From Schistocephalus solidus (Eukaryota > Platyhelminthes > Cestoda > Diphyllobothriidea > Diphyllobothriidae), in NCBI GenBank assembly GCA_017591395.1, contig WEDG01004009.1, positions 1-64,000 of the forward strand: 64,000 bases of DNA, in the 5' to 3' direction. How positions within the stretch are numbered: position 1 is the stretch's first letter; each line of letters starts with the position of its first letter. The translations under genes were made by a program, and so were the position numbers. This document shows positions 24,064-34,569 of this stretch, piece by piece. Under the pieces are notes generated by a model, which was not told where the DNA came from, ran no database searches, and saw only the letters and a program-made list of their open reading frames with translations.

Positions 24064-24096
<33 letters not shown>
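24063..24096. repeat. (TA)n microsatellite tail
   Basis: About 16 TA units directly after the body of the retrozyme-like repeat. The inverted copy upstream ends in a similar TA run at 23690-23707, so the tail belongs to the element. Confidence 0.9.
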
Positions 24097-24099
<3 letters not shown>

Positions 24100-24219
24100 C
24101 AAGTTTCACAGACGTATAATTTCTATAAGAAAAAGTGCGGCAGGGTTCGGTTATATGGTAGGTCACGGGAAAAGGAACTGCCACCTACTACATGTGGCTT
24201 TGCGGTGAACTCCAATGAA

Positions 24220-24302
24220 CTAAGCGTTAGGGTTAGGTTTGTGGTTAGGTTGAAGGTTGAGCTCAATAGTAGGGCTAGGGCCGATGTTTGGGTTAGATTT
24301 GA
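24220..24302. repeat. degenerate telomere-like (GGTTAG) tract
   Basis: GCGTTAGGGTTAGGTTTGTGG, GTTAGGTTGAAGGTTGAG, TAGGGCTAGGGCC, TGGGTTAGATTTG: imperfect TTAGGG-type units lying between two retrozyme-like copies. Confidence 0.65.
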
Positions 24303-24359
24303 TGAAAGAGTCAGGGCATGGAAATGTGTCTTTTCTCAGAAGGGAATATCAACAAAGGA

Positions 24360-24545
24360 CAACGGACCCTTGACTCAGTGATAGAGTGCTGAACTCGAAA
24401 GCGCTCAACGAGCAAACAATCAGGGTTCCAATCCAAGTTTCGCTTATCCTGGATTTAAGGTAGGGTAGACTAATAACGCTAGCAGGCTAGAAATAGCAAT
24501 CTCAGTCACCCTTGTATTTGTCGATACTCAATTCTGAATATATAT
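24360..24545 (+). repeat. retrozyme-like repeat, degenerate copy
   Basis: Has a tRNA-like head (TCAGTGATAGAGTGCTGAACTC, then GGGTTCCAATCC as a B box) and the later AGGCTAGAAATAGCAATCTCAG and CACCCTTGTATTTGTCG blocks. The CTGATGA half of the ribozyme core is lost (CTAATAACG instead), so this copy cannot self-cleave. Same strand as the copy 300 bp upstream. Confidence 0.7.
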
Positions 24546-24689
24546 CAGGAAATGGTTATCTTTTGAGTCATGTTCTATTATCCTGGCGCTGCAAGACCAA
24601 GCAGGCTTCCACCATCAGAGCTACATTACTTAAATAGCATTTTTATAAATTAGCCTGCAGTATCGCTCTCATCACAATGCCAGCTTTCG

Positions 24690-25400
24690 AATGAGTTTCT
24701 TTTCGGTAGCTCAAAAACAGTGCACTCCCTAAAAACGGTCACTTATATCGGATAAATTTTCCCGTTGATTTTCAACTTATTTAAAATATATTTTATATAA
24801 AAATAGTTACACAAGTATTCTTTTTGTATCCAATTGATAGAATATTATGCCTTCTTCCAATCCTCTGCTCGAAGGACGGGTAATTTTTGGTTTTAAAAGT
24901 TTATAATTAGGAGATTTTTTGGGACCTGGAACGTTGCTTACTAAAAATCGAAGTTGTCAATATATTAGTGCTGCTTGTCCAGTACAAAATTTAATAAGCC
25001 CTTTAGGACTTCTTTTTAAAAGCGTACAAAAATGCATGAATTTTCATACACGGAATATATACAGATTGTAGTTAAGAAAACATGAATGCAGGTGTAACAG
25101 CAGGTCAGATTAAAAATTATTCGGAAATTCAAAAAGTAATCTTATGCATGTTTTCCCTTAAATACATTTTAATTTATAAGAGTAGAGAAACTCTATTGTA
25201 AAGAAATAATACTACCTAAGTATTCTTTTGTACAGGGCAATGTCTTTGCACACAACCGAAAGTAGCTCTTTCAAAAGCCAACATCCTAAGGTGGCAGAAA
25301 TATTTTGGCATTATACTGCATGATAATGAATATAAAAATCCCATTACGATAATCTTTTCTAATCGACAAATCATTTCAGGTATTTTACTGCGATGTCTCG
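24690..25400 (+). repeat. AT-rich interspersed repeat, family A (copy 4)
   Basis: Contains the full order of family landmarks: TTCCCGTTGATT, ATGCATGTTTTCCCTTAAATAC, CTTTCAAAAGCCAACATCCT, then GGCAGAAATATTTTGGCATT and GCATGATAATGAATAT. Same orientation as all other copies in the window. Confidence 0.7.
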
Positions 25401-25404
25401 CGTT

Positions 25405-26430
25405 AGTCAAAGGGTAGTGCTTTTACTGACACGCTGCTGTCTTCCTAGTCTGTGCGTTCGGAATTCAGGGCGACGGGGGTAGGCTGGTGATTGTTATCAT
25501 GACGGCAACTAATATCCGCGTTTCCCAGTCGGTGCGACGTCATTTGCTCCTGTCTGTGTTTTCCACAGTTGTCGTCCCATTAGCACGCATCTCGTCCTTG
25601 TCCAACGTTTGAATCCGTCCTTGCAGTGTGGCCGCTGGTCCCTAGGCTGGTGCTGACCTATCTGTTCATATATAACGGACGATCCTCGTCATCGGTAACC
25701 GCCTACAGCAATCTTCAAACTCGACAGGCTTCACGGGCTCTTGTTCACCTTGGTTTCCCTTCTGTTTGCTTTCGCGTCCGATGCAACTTTGCGCTCGCCT
25801 TTTTTCTCCTGGTCCGTGTTTGTCTACGTTTGCGTCTGGTCCAACTTCCTTCCAGTGGTTTCGCTGATTGAATTATTCACCTGGCGTCTGGTGCGTCGCA
25901 TGAAGATTCACACAGCCAACCTACGAGCTGCTGACTGGCCAGATCTCTCGGCCGAGAATTGCGGCAGCTTTTAAAAGGAAGGCCTGTTTAGAGGCTGCGT
26001 AGTATTTAAATACCAGCGAACGTCTACCTACCCTTCTTGCGAGACTAGCGTATTAACACATGCAGGTTTGTAATCCGTAGAATCTGACATACCCGTAACT
26101 AAAGAAGAGAAAATGCCAGGTCCAAGGAAGTAATTGAGAATAAGTAGACGCGATCCCCGGGACAAGAACTTTATTTTGTCTAACCTCTCGAACCCAGCTT
26201 CAGAAAGAGCGTCCAATAGGGTAATGTTTACACAGAGCGTTGCAGTATTTGGAGGATGCAGTTGCTATAGTACTGCCTACCTATGACAAGTAACGGCTCC
26301 CCCTTCGTGGTGGATGACTGCCCTTTGGTATGCTACTGGCTTGTCGGCCGGTGTGTCAGTCGTTATCTGCTGAAATTACATCACCCGTGTTGGAGGTTGA
26401 CATGATAATGGCTGAGCCACCTGGATTACC
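25405..26430. other. GC-richer leader of the Penelope-like element, unclassified
   Basis: Composition rises and several open frames appear on both strands (25626-25974 plus, 26028-26216 minus), none with a recognisable domain. It lies directly 5' of a PLE reading frame, so it may be that element's 5' terminal region. Confidence 0.4.
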
Positions 26431-26435
26431 GGCAT

Positions 26436-28450
26436 TTGTGTTGGAAAATGTGTTCGCCTGCACGCTCCTCGAGCGGCCAAGCTGAGCAAGAGAAGACAAG
26501 ATACTGTGAGTTCATGGGCGAGAATGGGAGGAAACTGCTTCAGCAGAGGGTTACTAAACGGGTCCGCAAAATCAGAACGACACACGACGCAGCATTGGGG
26601 CACGAATTCCGTAAGCTGCAAGATCACACGTCCTCCAAAAACGAGATATTGGTACACCACCTGTCATCAAGTGAACTAATGCAGGAGAAAGTGCAGGTCT
26701 AACGGCACGAAACCTCGTTGCCAAACCTATTAACGTGATTACGGCAGTAGAACCGGTCATTAATCAAATGGAAGCAACGGAGGAGACAAAACACCTTATC
26801 CGGCACCAGGTGTGGTTCATCTTTATGGCTCATAAACCGCGCGAAATATCCCCTAAGGTCGAACGCAATGTACTAAAGGAACTCAAGGCCGATCGAGCCA
26901 TCATCCTCGTGCCCGCGGACAAAGGGCGTTCGATCGTCATAGTTGGCAGAACCAACTTTCTTCAGAAGGCCAAAAACATACTGGAGAACCGCCAATTTTA
27001 AATCCCATGTGAAAGCAACTCCGTAAATACGTTGAAACGCGAAATAACTGCGACGCTGTCTGGCCCTGGATAACTGGGATGCAATAACGTCGACCGACCG
27101 AGGAATGGCGAGAGCTCAAGACACTCAATGCACTCTAAAGTACGGACTGGTACTGTGGCTGTTTCGGCGTCTCAACTTTCTGACCGCTGAATCGGATACC
27201 ACGATCTGTTCGTCAACACAATTCTTGCAGAAACTGAAAGGGTAGGTCTCTAGCCAAGCGAGTTCATGGTAGCTTTTGATGCCACGTCCCCCTTTACTCC
27301 TATCCCCCAATATTTGGCCGTAGAGGCCGCTGAAAGCAAAGACAAGGAAACTGAGAATCGCTTTGGACAATCCCAAGTCCTTCAGCTCCTGAAGTTTTTG
27401 TCTGAGGACGTACTTCAGGTTTGACAGAACAGTCTGCGAGTGGGTAAAGGTAATACCAGTGAGCTTGGTGATCACGGGACTCATATTCGATGTGGTCCTA
27501 AACCAGTTGGAGTCGCTGGTAATCTAACACCACAGACCAAAGTTCTGGAATGATTATGTGGTGATACCTTTGTAATCATCGAACGAGATCATGTGCTCAC
27601 GTTCAAAGAACATCTCAAAAACGTATTCGCGGACATACAGATTACGATAGAATAGTAAAAAACAACCAGTTGGTTTTCCGCGATGTCCATGTCTGTCGCA
27701 AAGAGTAAAGTAACCTAAAGACCAAAATTTTTAGGAAAGATACAAATATGATGCAAGCACTCAACTTCAACCGCAACCACCCAAGTAGTTACAAACGCAG
27801 TTGCGTACCAGCTTGCTGAGGCGCACTACACTAAAAACATGAAGACAAGGTTGCCGAATTACAATTTCTTTGACGGATGTTCAGAGAAAATGACCATGTG
27901 CACAATGTCATCAACTGCTGCATGTGTTAACGAGACGAGTGAAAATATCGCACTGACCTCAAATTTTGGCGGGCGATTCCATACGTTAAAAATGTCCCCG
28001 AGGTCATCAAACACCTCGCACCACATGGAGCTGGAGTCGCACATAGACCGGAGGCAACAATTAGGTGTCAGGTAATGAAACCAAAGGACCAATTACCACG
28101 GCAAGAAACATGTGGAGTCGTTGAGCAGATCTAATGCAGATGTGGGCAAAGCAACTACGCCGGAGAAATTGGAAGACTGCTTTGGACGCGAATCCAAACA
28201 CGTGATAGCAGTACGGAGAAATTACGCCGATTCTCAAATCGTGGCTCGCTGGCACAAGAAAATTATTCACTTGAAGTTAAGGATTCCTGTTCAAACCCAT
28301 CATCGGAGATATCGTCATGTAACCGAATTTGCGCATAAGTAAAGGCCTCTCGAAAGGAAATGTTTCTCGGAGCAGATCGGAGCGCTTCGCGCCCAAACAA
28401 ATTTCGAACAGAAGCAAACATTCGAGTCCCGTATCAGCTTATTGCTCTGT
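26436..28450 (+). pseudogene. Penelope-like element, near full length, decayed
   Basis: PLEs encode a telomerase-related reverse transcriptase and a C-terminal GIY-YIG endonuclease. Seen in order: N-terminal GENGRKLLQQRVTKRVRKI (about 26520) and ELKADRAIILVPADKGRS (about 26880-26935); MARAQDT (about 27105), after which the usual LPKVHK block is missing through a small deletion; LFRRLNFLTAESDTT; RT motif A region EFMVAFDATSPFTPIPQ (about 27262-27312); the YVDD box near 27555 broken by a frameshift, followed by DTFVIIERDHVLTFKEHL; RT thumb WRAIPYVKNVPEVI (about 27985) and PEATIRCQVMKPKDQLPRQ (about 28051-28105); then the GIY-YIG start with CGQSNYAGEIGRLL (about 28130-28170) and RRNYADSQ. At least ten stops or frameshifts. 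Dead. Confidence 0.9.
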
Positions 28451-28735
28451 TAATGGGTAAGGGCATGAATCCACAACTTCAGACGTATATATTTCGTATC
28501 CAACTGATTGCATCTACTTCTGATCAGTTAACATTCTAGGCTAACTGAAATTTAGGTATAACACTTTACGCGCTAGTCACTTATTTACTTTTTATCCACA
28601 TTATGCTCCTAGGCTACTTAAAAGGGTTTCCACGATGCGCTACAATAAATCATCGCTATATTTATTTTATATAGTACAGCGTGCCTGATTATGTCTTTAT
28701 ATATATACTATTAATTGACATTGTCACTCAGGCCT
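28451..28735. other. AT-rich spacer
   Basis: Between the PLE end and a family B repeat. Nothing supported. Confidence 0.5.
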
Positions 28736-28739
28736 CGCA

Positions 28740-29490
28740 GTCAGTCAAATATGTGTTGTGTGGAAATGCTGACTGGTGGTCTGTGAGTCAGGATGCGATT
28801 GCTTCTACCTAACGTAACCTGTGGCTATCTTACACATGTGAGATGTAAGCCATTTAACCCCCTGTTGTGTGAAATCCTGGTGCTTGTGTTTGAGGACAGG
28901 TCATGTACGTAGAACATGAAGACGAGATCACCAGCAGTTGCGCCCACTTCCGCATCAGACAACTGACAAGCTCGGACGGTGCTCTGATATTCGGGGTGGG
29001 AGAGAGAGTGTGGTCGACGGCTATACGCATTTTCCTCACTATTAAAAACCTGACAGACTTAAAACTATCACGGTGCGCTGAAAGCCGTGGCTTTTAAGGT
29101 TGCCAACTGACGGGATAACTCGAATTGCGTGGTCAGCCGACTAGTTGTTTTATATGGAGTGTCTGACTGGTGGACTGAGGGTCAGGCTGCAATGGCTCCT
29201 TCTTAATGTGGCTTTTATGACACTGCCACTCCGTGGGATCCGAGCCAGGTATGGCGGTTCGCCCAGAGGCGGCTCCGGCCGCACCAGCCAACTGCGCTCT
29301 CTCCCTTCTCCTGTCTTCTTGACTCTGCCAAGACACCGGGCACCGATGGGTAAGGGAAGAGAGAGTGCGGCAGATGCAGCGCAAGTTTACTATCACTTTT
29401 AACTAAAGCACGTGCAAGTCACCATCCCTGCACCACCCTTCCGTGGAGCATACGGTGGACATCGTTTAACTAAGACGGTCGAACTATCGT
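28740..29490 (+). repeat. GC-richer interspersed repeat, family B (copy 1)
   Basis: Landmarks in order: CATTTTCCTCACT, AAACTATCACGGTGCGCT, AAGGTTGCCAACTGACGGGATAAC, GGCTGCAATGGCTCCTTCTT, CACTGCCACTCCGTGGGATCC, GAGAGAGTGCGGCAGATGCAGC, CCTTCCGTGGAGCATACGGTGG. The same order is found, reverse-complemented, at 35.57-35.97, 36.93-37.40 and 41.06-41.68 kb. Non-coding. Its middle (AAGGTTGCCAA) is where LINE 3' ends join it in two places. Either a SINE or part of a LINE 3' untranslated region. Confidence 0.75.
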
Positions 29491-29960
29491 ATATCTACTA
29501 TTACGACTTCTATACTTCAATTATATTGCCGCATAATACGCGGCTAATCCACAATGTCGTTCCCCGCGAACACATTTGGCGATATCATTCCAGGTTTAAT
29601 AAGTTTTCACACGTCGTTTACCTTTTCGTCTGATAACTACATACAACTTCTTCTTACTGACTACAATCCGTAATGTATTTATCAGAATTTATCAAGGCAA
29701 GTTCAAATGATGTTCAATCTCGCCAATCAGCTTCTGAAAAAAATTAAAATACTGACATATTATCAGTGTTAGGACTATGTCTGTCGCAAAAGAAAAAGCC
29801 ATGTCTAAGTTTGAGCCCCCCCCCCTGTTTGCATTCATTCGGGAGCGGGAAGGGACAGGGACCTGTCCCTGATGAGGAAGAGTGACTTAAAAACGCTGGA
29901 GGACCGTGACAATTCAGTTGCCAGTAGCGACGACGTCCGCAGTGTGCCTAAGACTGCAGC
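29491..29960. other. no recognised gene; poly-C run
   Basis: A run of about eleven C at 29817-29827 is the only notable feature. Confidence 0.45.
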
Positions 29961-30235
29961 TTGACTCTGTGTTCTGCAGCCTTCTAAACCACGGTTGTTT
30001 TTCAAATATTGAACAGGTCTTCTTCGTCAAGTACCAAACCAAGGCTGTTGAGAGGGGTACTCAAACACAAATTGTTTTCCAGTAAGTTCGAGATTAAACG
30101 TCCGAGGCGAAGTGCTCGTGAACTGTGCCTAGTAGCAACGACTTTCAATTTTCCTTTGAAAGCGAATTGCCCATCTGGTGACGGAGGTTCAAAATAAATT
30201 ACCGCCACCTACCGGATTCGATTAAATGTAAATGC
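29960..30235. repeat. repeat shared with 32.35 kb; otherwise unclassified
   Basis: GTGTTCTGCAGCCTTCTAAACCA (29971-29993) recurs as GTGTTCTGCAGTCTTCTTAACCA at 32356-32378, where it interrupts a LINE. The remaining 240 bp has short open frames on both strands without motifs. Confidence 0.5.
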
Positions 30236-30835
30236 TTTAGAGTGAATAATTTGCATTTTTGACTCATAACTACAGTTTGCCCTGAAATTATTAATACTTA
30301 GCACGGCATCTGAGCATTGTTTATTATTACTGCAAATACTAAATGAAATCATAAAATCTAGAAGATTTTACCAGAAGGACTCGAGAAGATCCTTCTCCGA
30401 AAAAAAACAAGAATATATTTTATTTAAGCACTCCAAACACCTAAAAAAGAATATCAGAAAACAACTCCAAAATCAAAATATGTTTTAACCACATAAGATA
30501 TGCGCTCCACTTAAATAACTATTCCAGTCTGAACGCCACAAATTAGAACGTCATTTCTTTCAGCATTGCTCTCCCTTCGCGCGCAGTTTCGCTATCATTT
30601 CCGTACAAAAAACAATGCATGTTGACGTATTGGATAAAAATAGACTAATACCGATGGATTTGTATGCTTATTAATATTTCATTAAATAGACTGTCATTTT
30701 TAAATGGCAATAAGCGTACGCCGTACACATGCGAAGAATCTAAAATTGGTTTATGTGACCATAAAATAGCTCAGTAAAATGGGTAAATTATGATATTTGA
30801 AGATTCCTTTGGCCCCACTGTGAAAAACGCGGCGC
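30236..30835. other. no recognised gene
   Basis: AT-rich spacer before the plus-strand LINE copy. Confidence 0.5.
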
Positions 30836-30839
30836 CTCG

Positions 30840-32352
30840 GTGGAATTCAAACACATGCCAGCAAGGGAGAAGACTTTAGTACAGCCAACGCCGACATCAG
30901 CAAAATTATTCGCGGAGAAAAAAATGCTACACAAAGCCTACATGGACCTTCGGACTGTTGCCACTAAAGCAGCCTTCTTTAGATGCCACCGCATTGTACA
31001 GCAACGGCTGCGGGATATGCAGGATGCCAGGATGATCCAAAAGGCTGAGGAAATCCAGGTGTATGCGGACTGCAATGAAACGAAAACCTTCTTCAAACCC
31101 CTCAAGGCCATCTACGGCCCCTGCATCAAGGGGACCACACCGCTGCTCAGCTCTGATGGCACAACACTGCTGTCAGAGAAATACAAAATTCTGAAGCGCT
31201 GGGTCGAGCAATTCAGAAGTGTCCTTAATTTCTTATCAGCCATCTACGATGCTGCCATTGACCGCTCCCTGAAGTGGACACGAACAATGACCTCGGTCTG
31301 CAGCCTTCCCTATCAGAAAATATCCGGGCTGTGCAGCAGATTTCCAGCGGTAAAGCACCGGAATTTGACACAATCCCACCGAAAGTCTACAGGCACGGTG
31401 GACCCCGGCTGATAGCAGAACTCTCAACACTCTTCCAGGAGAAGTGGCGCCAAGGACACGTTCCTCCGGATTTCAACGACGCGACCATTGGTCATCTCCA
31501 CAAGCGGAAGGGGAACTGGTAGCTCTGTTATAAACAGGGGGCATCGCTTTGCTGAACACCGCCGGGAAGATCTTATCCCGTATCCTTCTCAATCGTCTGA
31601 ATTGACACCTGGAGCAGAGACTGCTCCCGGAAAGCCAACATGGGTTACGATGACAACGCGGAACTTACGACACGATTTCCGCCGCCCACCAGCTACAATA
31701 GAAGTGCCAGGAGATGCGAACCCACCTCGACACTACCTTTGTAGATCTGCCGATAGCCTTTGACATGGTGAATCGTGATGGACTGTGGAACGTCATGCGA
31801 AAATTCGGCTGAACAGAGCGGTTCACGCATATGGTGCGTCAGTTTCATGACGAGATGATGGCACGCCTCACTGACAACGGGACGGTATCCGAAGCCTTTG
31901 ATGTGCCCAACGGAGTGAAGCAGGGCTGCGTACTGGCCCCCACCCTGTTCAGTCTCATGTGCTTTCTTTTGCTGATTGACGCCTTCCGTGATGAGCAGCC
32001 TGGGATCTGCATCGCCTACAGAACTGACGGGCACCTTCTTAAAAGTAGGCGTATGCAGGCAATAACGCGCGTGTCTACGGCTACATTCCATGACTTGCTC
32101 TTCGCGGACGACTACGGCCTTAACACCAAGACGTATAAGGACAGGCAAAGGAGCACGGCCCTCTTCACCACACATTGCGCAAATTTTGGATTAACAATCA
32201 GTACATCCAAAACTGTGGTGATGCGTCAGCAACCTTCCTATGCGGAATACGACGTTCCTTGAATCAATGTCAACGGCGCTCAACTCCAAAATGTGGAAAA
32301 CTTTGCTTATCTGATAAGCAGGGTGTCACACAACATGAGAATCGACGACGAG
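30840..32352 (+). pseudogene. LINE copy 1: endonuclease-RT retrotransposon, RT part
   Basis: Non-LTR retrotransposons copy themselves by target-primed reverse transcription. This 5'-truncated copy starts after the endonuclease. Seen: linker AEKKMLHKAYMDLRTVATKAAFF and EKYKILKRWVEQF (30860-31230); RT entry SSGKAPEFDTIPPKVYRHGG (about 31346-31405) and LFQEKWRQGHVPPDF; motif A region FVDLPIAFDMVNRDGLW (31738-31790); GVKQGCVLAPTLFSLM (31915-31962); the catalytic box FADD (32101-32112); INVNGAQL (about 32264). Frames change at least three times and several TGA/TAG stops occur. The copy ends after RIDDEV at 32352, where the repeat shared with 29.97 kb begins. It retains the 1.06-kb segment deleted from LINE copy 2. 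Confidence 0.92.
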
Positions 32353-32396
32353 GTTGTGTTCTGCAGTCTTCTTAACCATGGCTTGGCATGATTGCA

Positions 32397-32988
32397 ATAT
32401 GCAACCCAAGTCAAGGAACAAAGGATACGTCAGCGAGTAATACATGACCGGTGGTATGGGGAGTTTTATAAGTTGGGCTAAAGGATGGAAAGGAGAGCGC
32501 TAACGTAATCCTAACGCACCTATCCATTGTTTTCGTTCGTTTTAGCATTCGTTGCCGCGTTAGTAGGGTCACAAGTAAGTAGGGTGGTGCATTAGTTTGT
32601 TGCCTCGACACGTGCAGCTTGCGAGATCCGGTGGCTTTAAGTCACGGTGACCACTATGCGCAATGTCATTCCTAGCTGACCTGACCCACTTTTATGGACC
32701 CTCAATCGTAGCAAGAATGAGGCCGGCTCTGTGCGAGCTCCCATTACCACAGTATACCTGATGCGTTTCGGAACTAATATCGCGTCCTAATAGTCGATGC
32801 CTGGAAGGTTGCCACTTGACCCGATACTTCGGTCCTCCTATGGCCAACGAACTATAGTGTCTGACCCTACTAACCCGGGAACAAATGCTAACCCTAACGG
32901 GTACAATAGATAAAGGTTAGCTTTGCATGTAATACGATCGTGCATTACACGCTGACGTATCCTTTGTTCCCGAAGTTGGGTCGCATAT
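32397..32988. repeat. foldback / MITE-like element with 50-bp terminal inverted repeats
   Basis: Left end 32397-32450 (ATATGCAACCCAAG.., GGAACAAAGGATACGTCAGC) and right end 32932-32988 are reverse complements apart from a few changes (right end read inward: ATATGCGACCCAACTTCGGG, then AACAAAGGATACGTCAGCG). Inside, GTTAGTAGGGTCA near 32560 is answered by TGACCCTACTAAC near 32862, so pairing extends well inward. No coding capacity. It sits just 3' of the truncated LINE copy. Confidence 0.85.
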
Positions 32989-33095
32989 ACCGTTCTTGCC
33001 CACGGCTTTTAGCTTATCGCAATTATTTTAAAAGCCCTCAGCTTTTTAAATTTCTCTGAAATTAATTTGTTTCTTGGAACATCTCGGAAGCATTC

Positions 33096-33293
33096 GCAGT
33101 GACCAATGGAGTGAGGCAGGGCTGCGTTTTGACCCCCACCCTTTTAAGTCTCATGTTGTCTGCCATGCTAATGGCCGCCTACCGTGACGAACGCCCTGGG
33201 ATTCGCATCGCCTACCGGATGGATGGTTAACCCCAAATCCACGGCGGATGCATTCCCTCTCGCGTGTGTCCACGGCCACCATCCACGATTACA
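33096..33293 (+). pseudogene. LINE fragment (RT palm piece)
   Basis: VTNGVRQGCVLTPTLLSLML, then AAYRDERPGIRIAYRMDG, then SRVSTATIHDYN: the same region as 31903-32110 of LINE copy 1 but independently diverged. It is closer to what I would expect of the family in places where copy 1 is mutated. Truncated at both ends, with a TAA after MDG. Confidence 0.88.
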
Positions 33294-33329
33294 ATGTCAA
33301 TTCTCATCCCACATAATTTGAGATATTTC

Positions 33330-34090
33330 CGTCAGATTTATATGACGGCTTTGCCTGAGCTCCTTCCCGACTGCCTGCGAAATTTTTTTCTACAAAATGG
33401 CTTATTGATTAGTAATGCGTTTTCACATTTATTTTCAGTCTATAAAAATTCAAACATATTTTATCAAAACATGCATAAAACTATTCGTTCATGTAGTACT
33501 GGGTAGATAATTTTCTGCTTGGAAAATGGTACTTTCGATTTTTAAAAACGTTTCTTATTTGGATACCTTTATAAGACAGTGGCATGTCCGTGAATCAAAA
33601 ATCATATCGATCCATTTATTAATTCTTTTAGCAAAGTATACAGCATGGTCCAGATCAACTGCAAAATTTTAGTAGCACTGTACAACATCTTTCTAATAGT
33701 CTGTAGGAATTTTCCATTCCCTTATACGGAAAATACAGAGTTTTTAGTTTGAAAGCGCTGAGGGCAGGTTTAGCAGCAGGCCGGGCTCAAATTATATTCG
33801 GGAATAGAATAGGTTTTGAAACCAGAAGATACCATTTCTTCGAATATAAAATTTAAAGAAGACGCAATTTTATATCAAATGAGCACAAGGAAGAATATTT
33901 TTCGCATATTTTCCGTAAAACATACTTAAATTTGTAAGGGTCCCAAAAATAATGAGAAAATTCATGCTAATAATGTACTTATTTTTCATACAGTTTAAGT
34001 TTTGTAGGCAATCAAAAAGGAGTTCGTTCAAAAGCTGGCATCTGGGGCTTTTTCTGAAATACACCTTTTCAAATTTTGTTTATAGTTCGT
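33330..34090 (+). repeat. AT-rich interspersed repeat, family A (copy 5)
   Basis: Landmarks: GCCTGAGCTCCTTCCCGACTGCCTGCGAAA, CATGCATAAAACTATTCG, GAAGACGCAATTTTATATCAAATGAGCACAAGGAAGAATATTTTTCGCATATTTTCCGTA region, GTTCAAAAGCTGGCATC. The block at 33850-33930 matches copies at 21.5 and 43.2 kb. Plus orientation. Confidence 0.7.
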
Positions 34091-34335
34091 GGGATAGCAC
34101 ACCTATTTTACCGCCATTTCTCTCTATCGCTCTTCACGTACCGTTGTACGTTCAACAAGAGCCTGCTTCTCAAAGTCAGAATTAAACCATACCTAGTGAG
34201 TTAGCTTCCTTTCCCACAGCTAGTTGGTTACATGAGAAAGGTGATCGCTGAGCTGCCTCTATTGCAGGACGCTATATGTGTGCTTCATGGGGTCACGCCC
34301 TTTCGGGCTTATTCGCCTTTTATTACCAACCACTT
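34091..34335. other. spacer, nothing recognised
   Basis: Short open frame only. Confidence 0.4.
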
Positions 34336-34339
34336 AACT

Positions 34340-34445
34340 GACAAAATTTTCGCCACCAGGTTCTCCAGGGTGAGAGGATAGGGTATGGCTACCCGATGGC
34401 AGTAGCCAAGGAAGAAATAATCATTCCAGTTTTTCATCTTCCTCG
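34340..34445 (+). repeat. retrozyme-like repeat, degenerate fragment
   Basis: GGTATGGCTACCCGATGGCAG, then AAGAAATAATCATTCCAG, aligns with the GGTATGGCTGG..GATGACGG..AGAAATGGCCATTCCAG core of the family. Ribozyme bases are partly lost. Confidence 0.5.
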
Positions 34446-34504
34446 GTAGCAGTCCGCGATCCATGGAGATGATTATTCCTGTGCTGAAAATTTAAGGCAA
34501 ATTT

Positions 34505-34560
34505 TAACTTCAACCCTAACCCTAACAGTAAACATCGTAGTCCTAACCGTAACCTCTTCA
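34505..34560. repeat. telomere-like (CCCTAA) patch
   Basis: CAACCCTAACCCTAACAGTAAAC and GTCCTAACCGTAACC: includes two perfect CCCTAA units, the cleanest in the window. Confidence 0.65.
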
Positions 34561-34569
34561 GGCATTGCG

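Larger units (their letters stand above)
23781..24096 (+). mobile_element. tRNA-headed, hammerhead-bearing short repeat (SINE / retrozyme-like)
   Basis: Best copy of a family with about ten members in the window. In order: a tRNA-like head (23781-23855); a linker; a hammerhead-like core (23878-23922); a body (TCTCCCTTGTCTTTGTCGG, CTGCTGGCGGGGCTTGAGAG, GCCCCAAGGCACAACGGGACG, CCGATCGGTGAGCGCC); and an (AT)n tail to 24096. No protein is encoded. Known relatives in design are schistosome Sm-alpha repeats and animal retrozymes, which combine Pol III-type or short promoters with type I hammerheads. Other copies show body-linker-tRNA-core order, that is, head-to-tail dimers. Alternative: an ordinary tRNA-SINE whose body resembles a hammerhead by chance. 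The full set of core bases plus three pairable stems makes that less likely. Confidence 0.75.

Noticed and set aside
25626..25974. Hydrophobic-looking open frames as a membrane protein
   Set aside because: Two overlapping frames with no consistent start, lying in the leader of a PLE; no recognised family.
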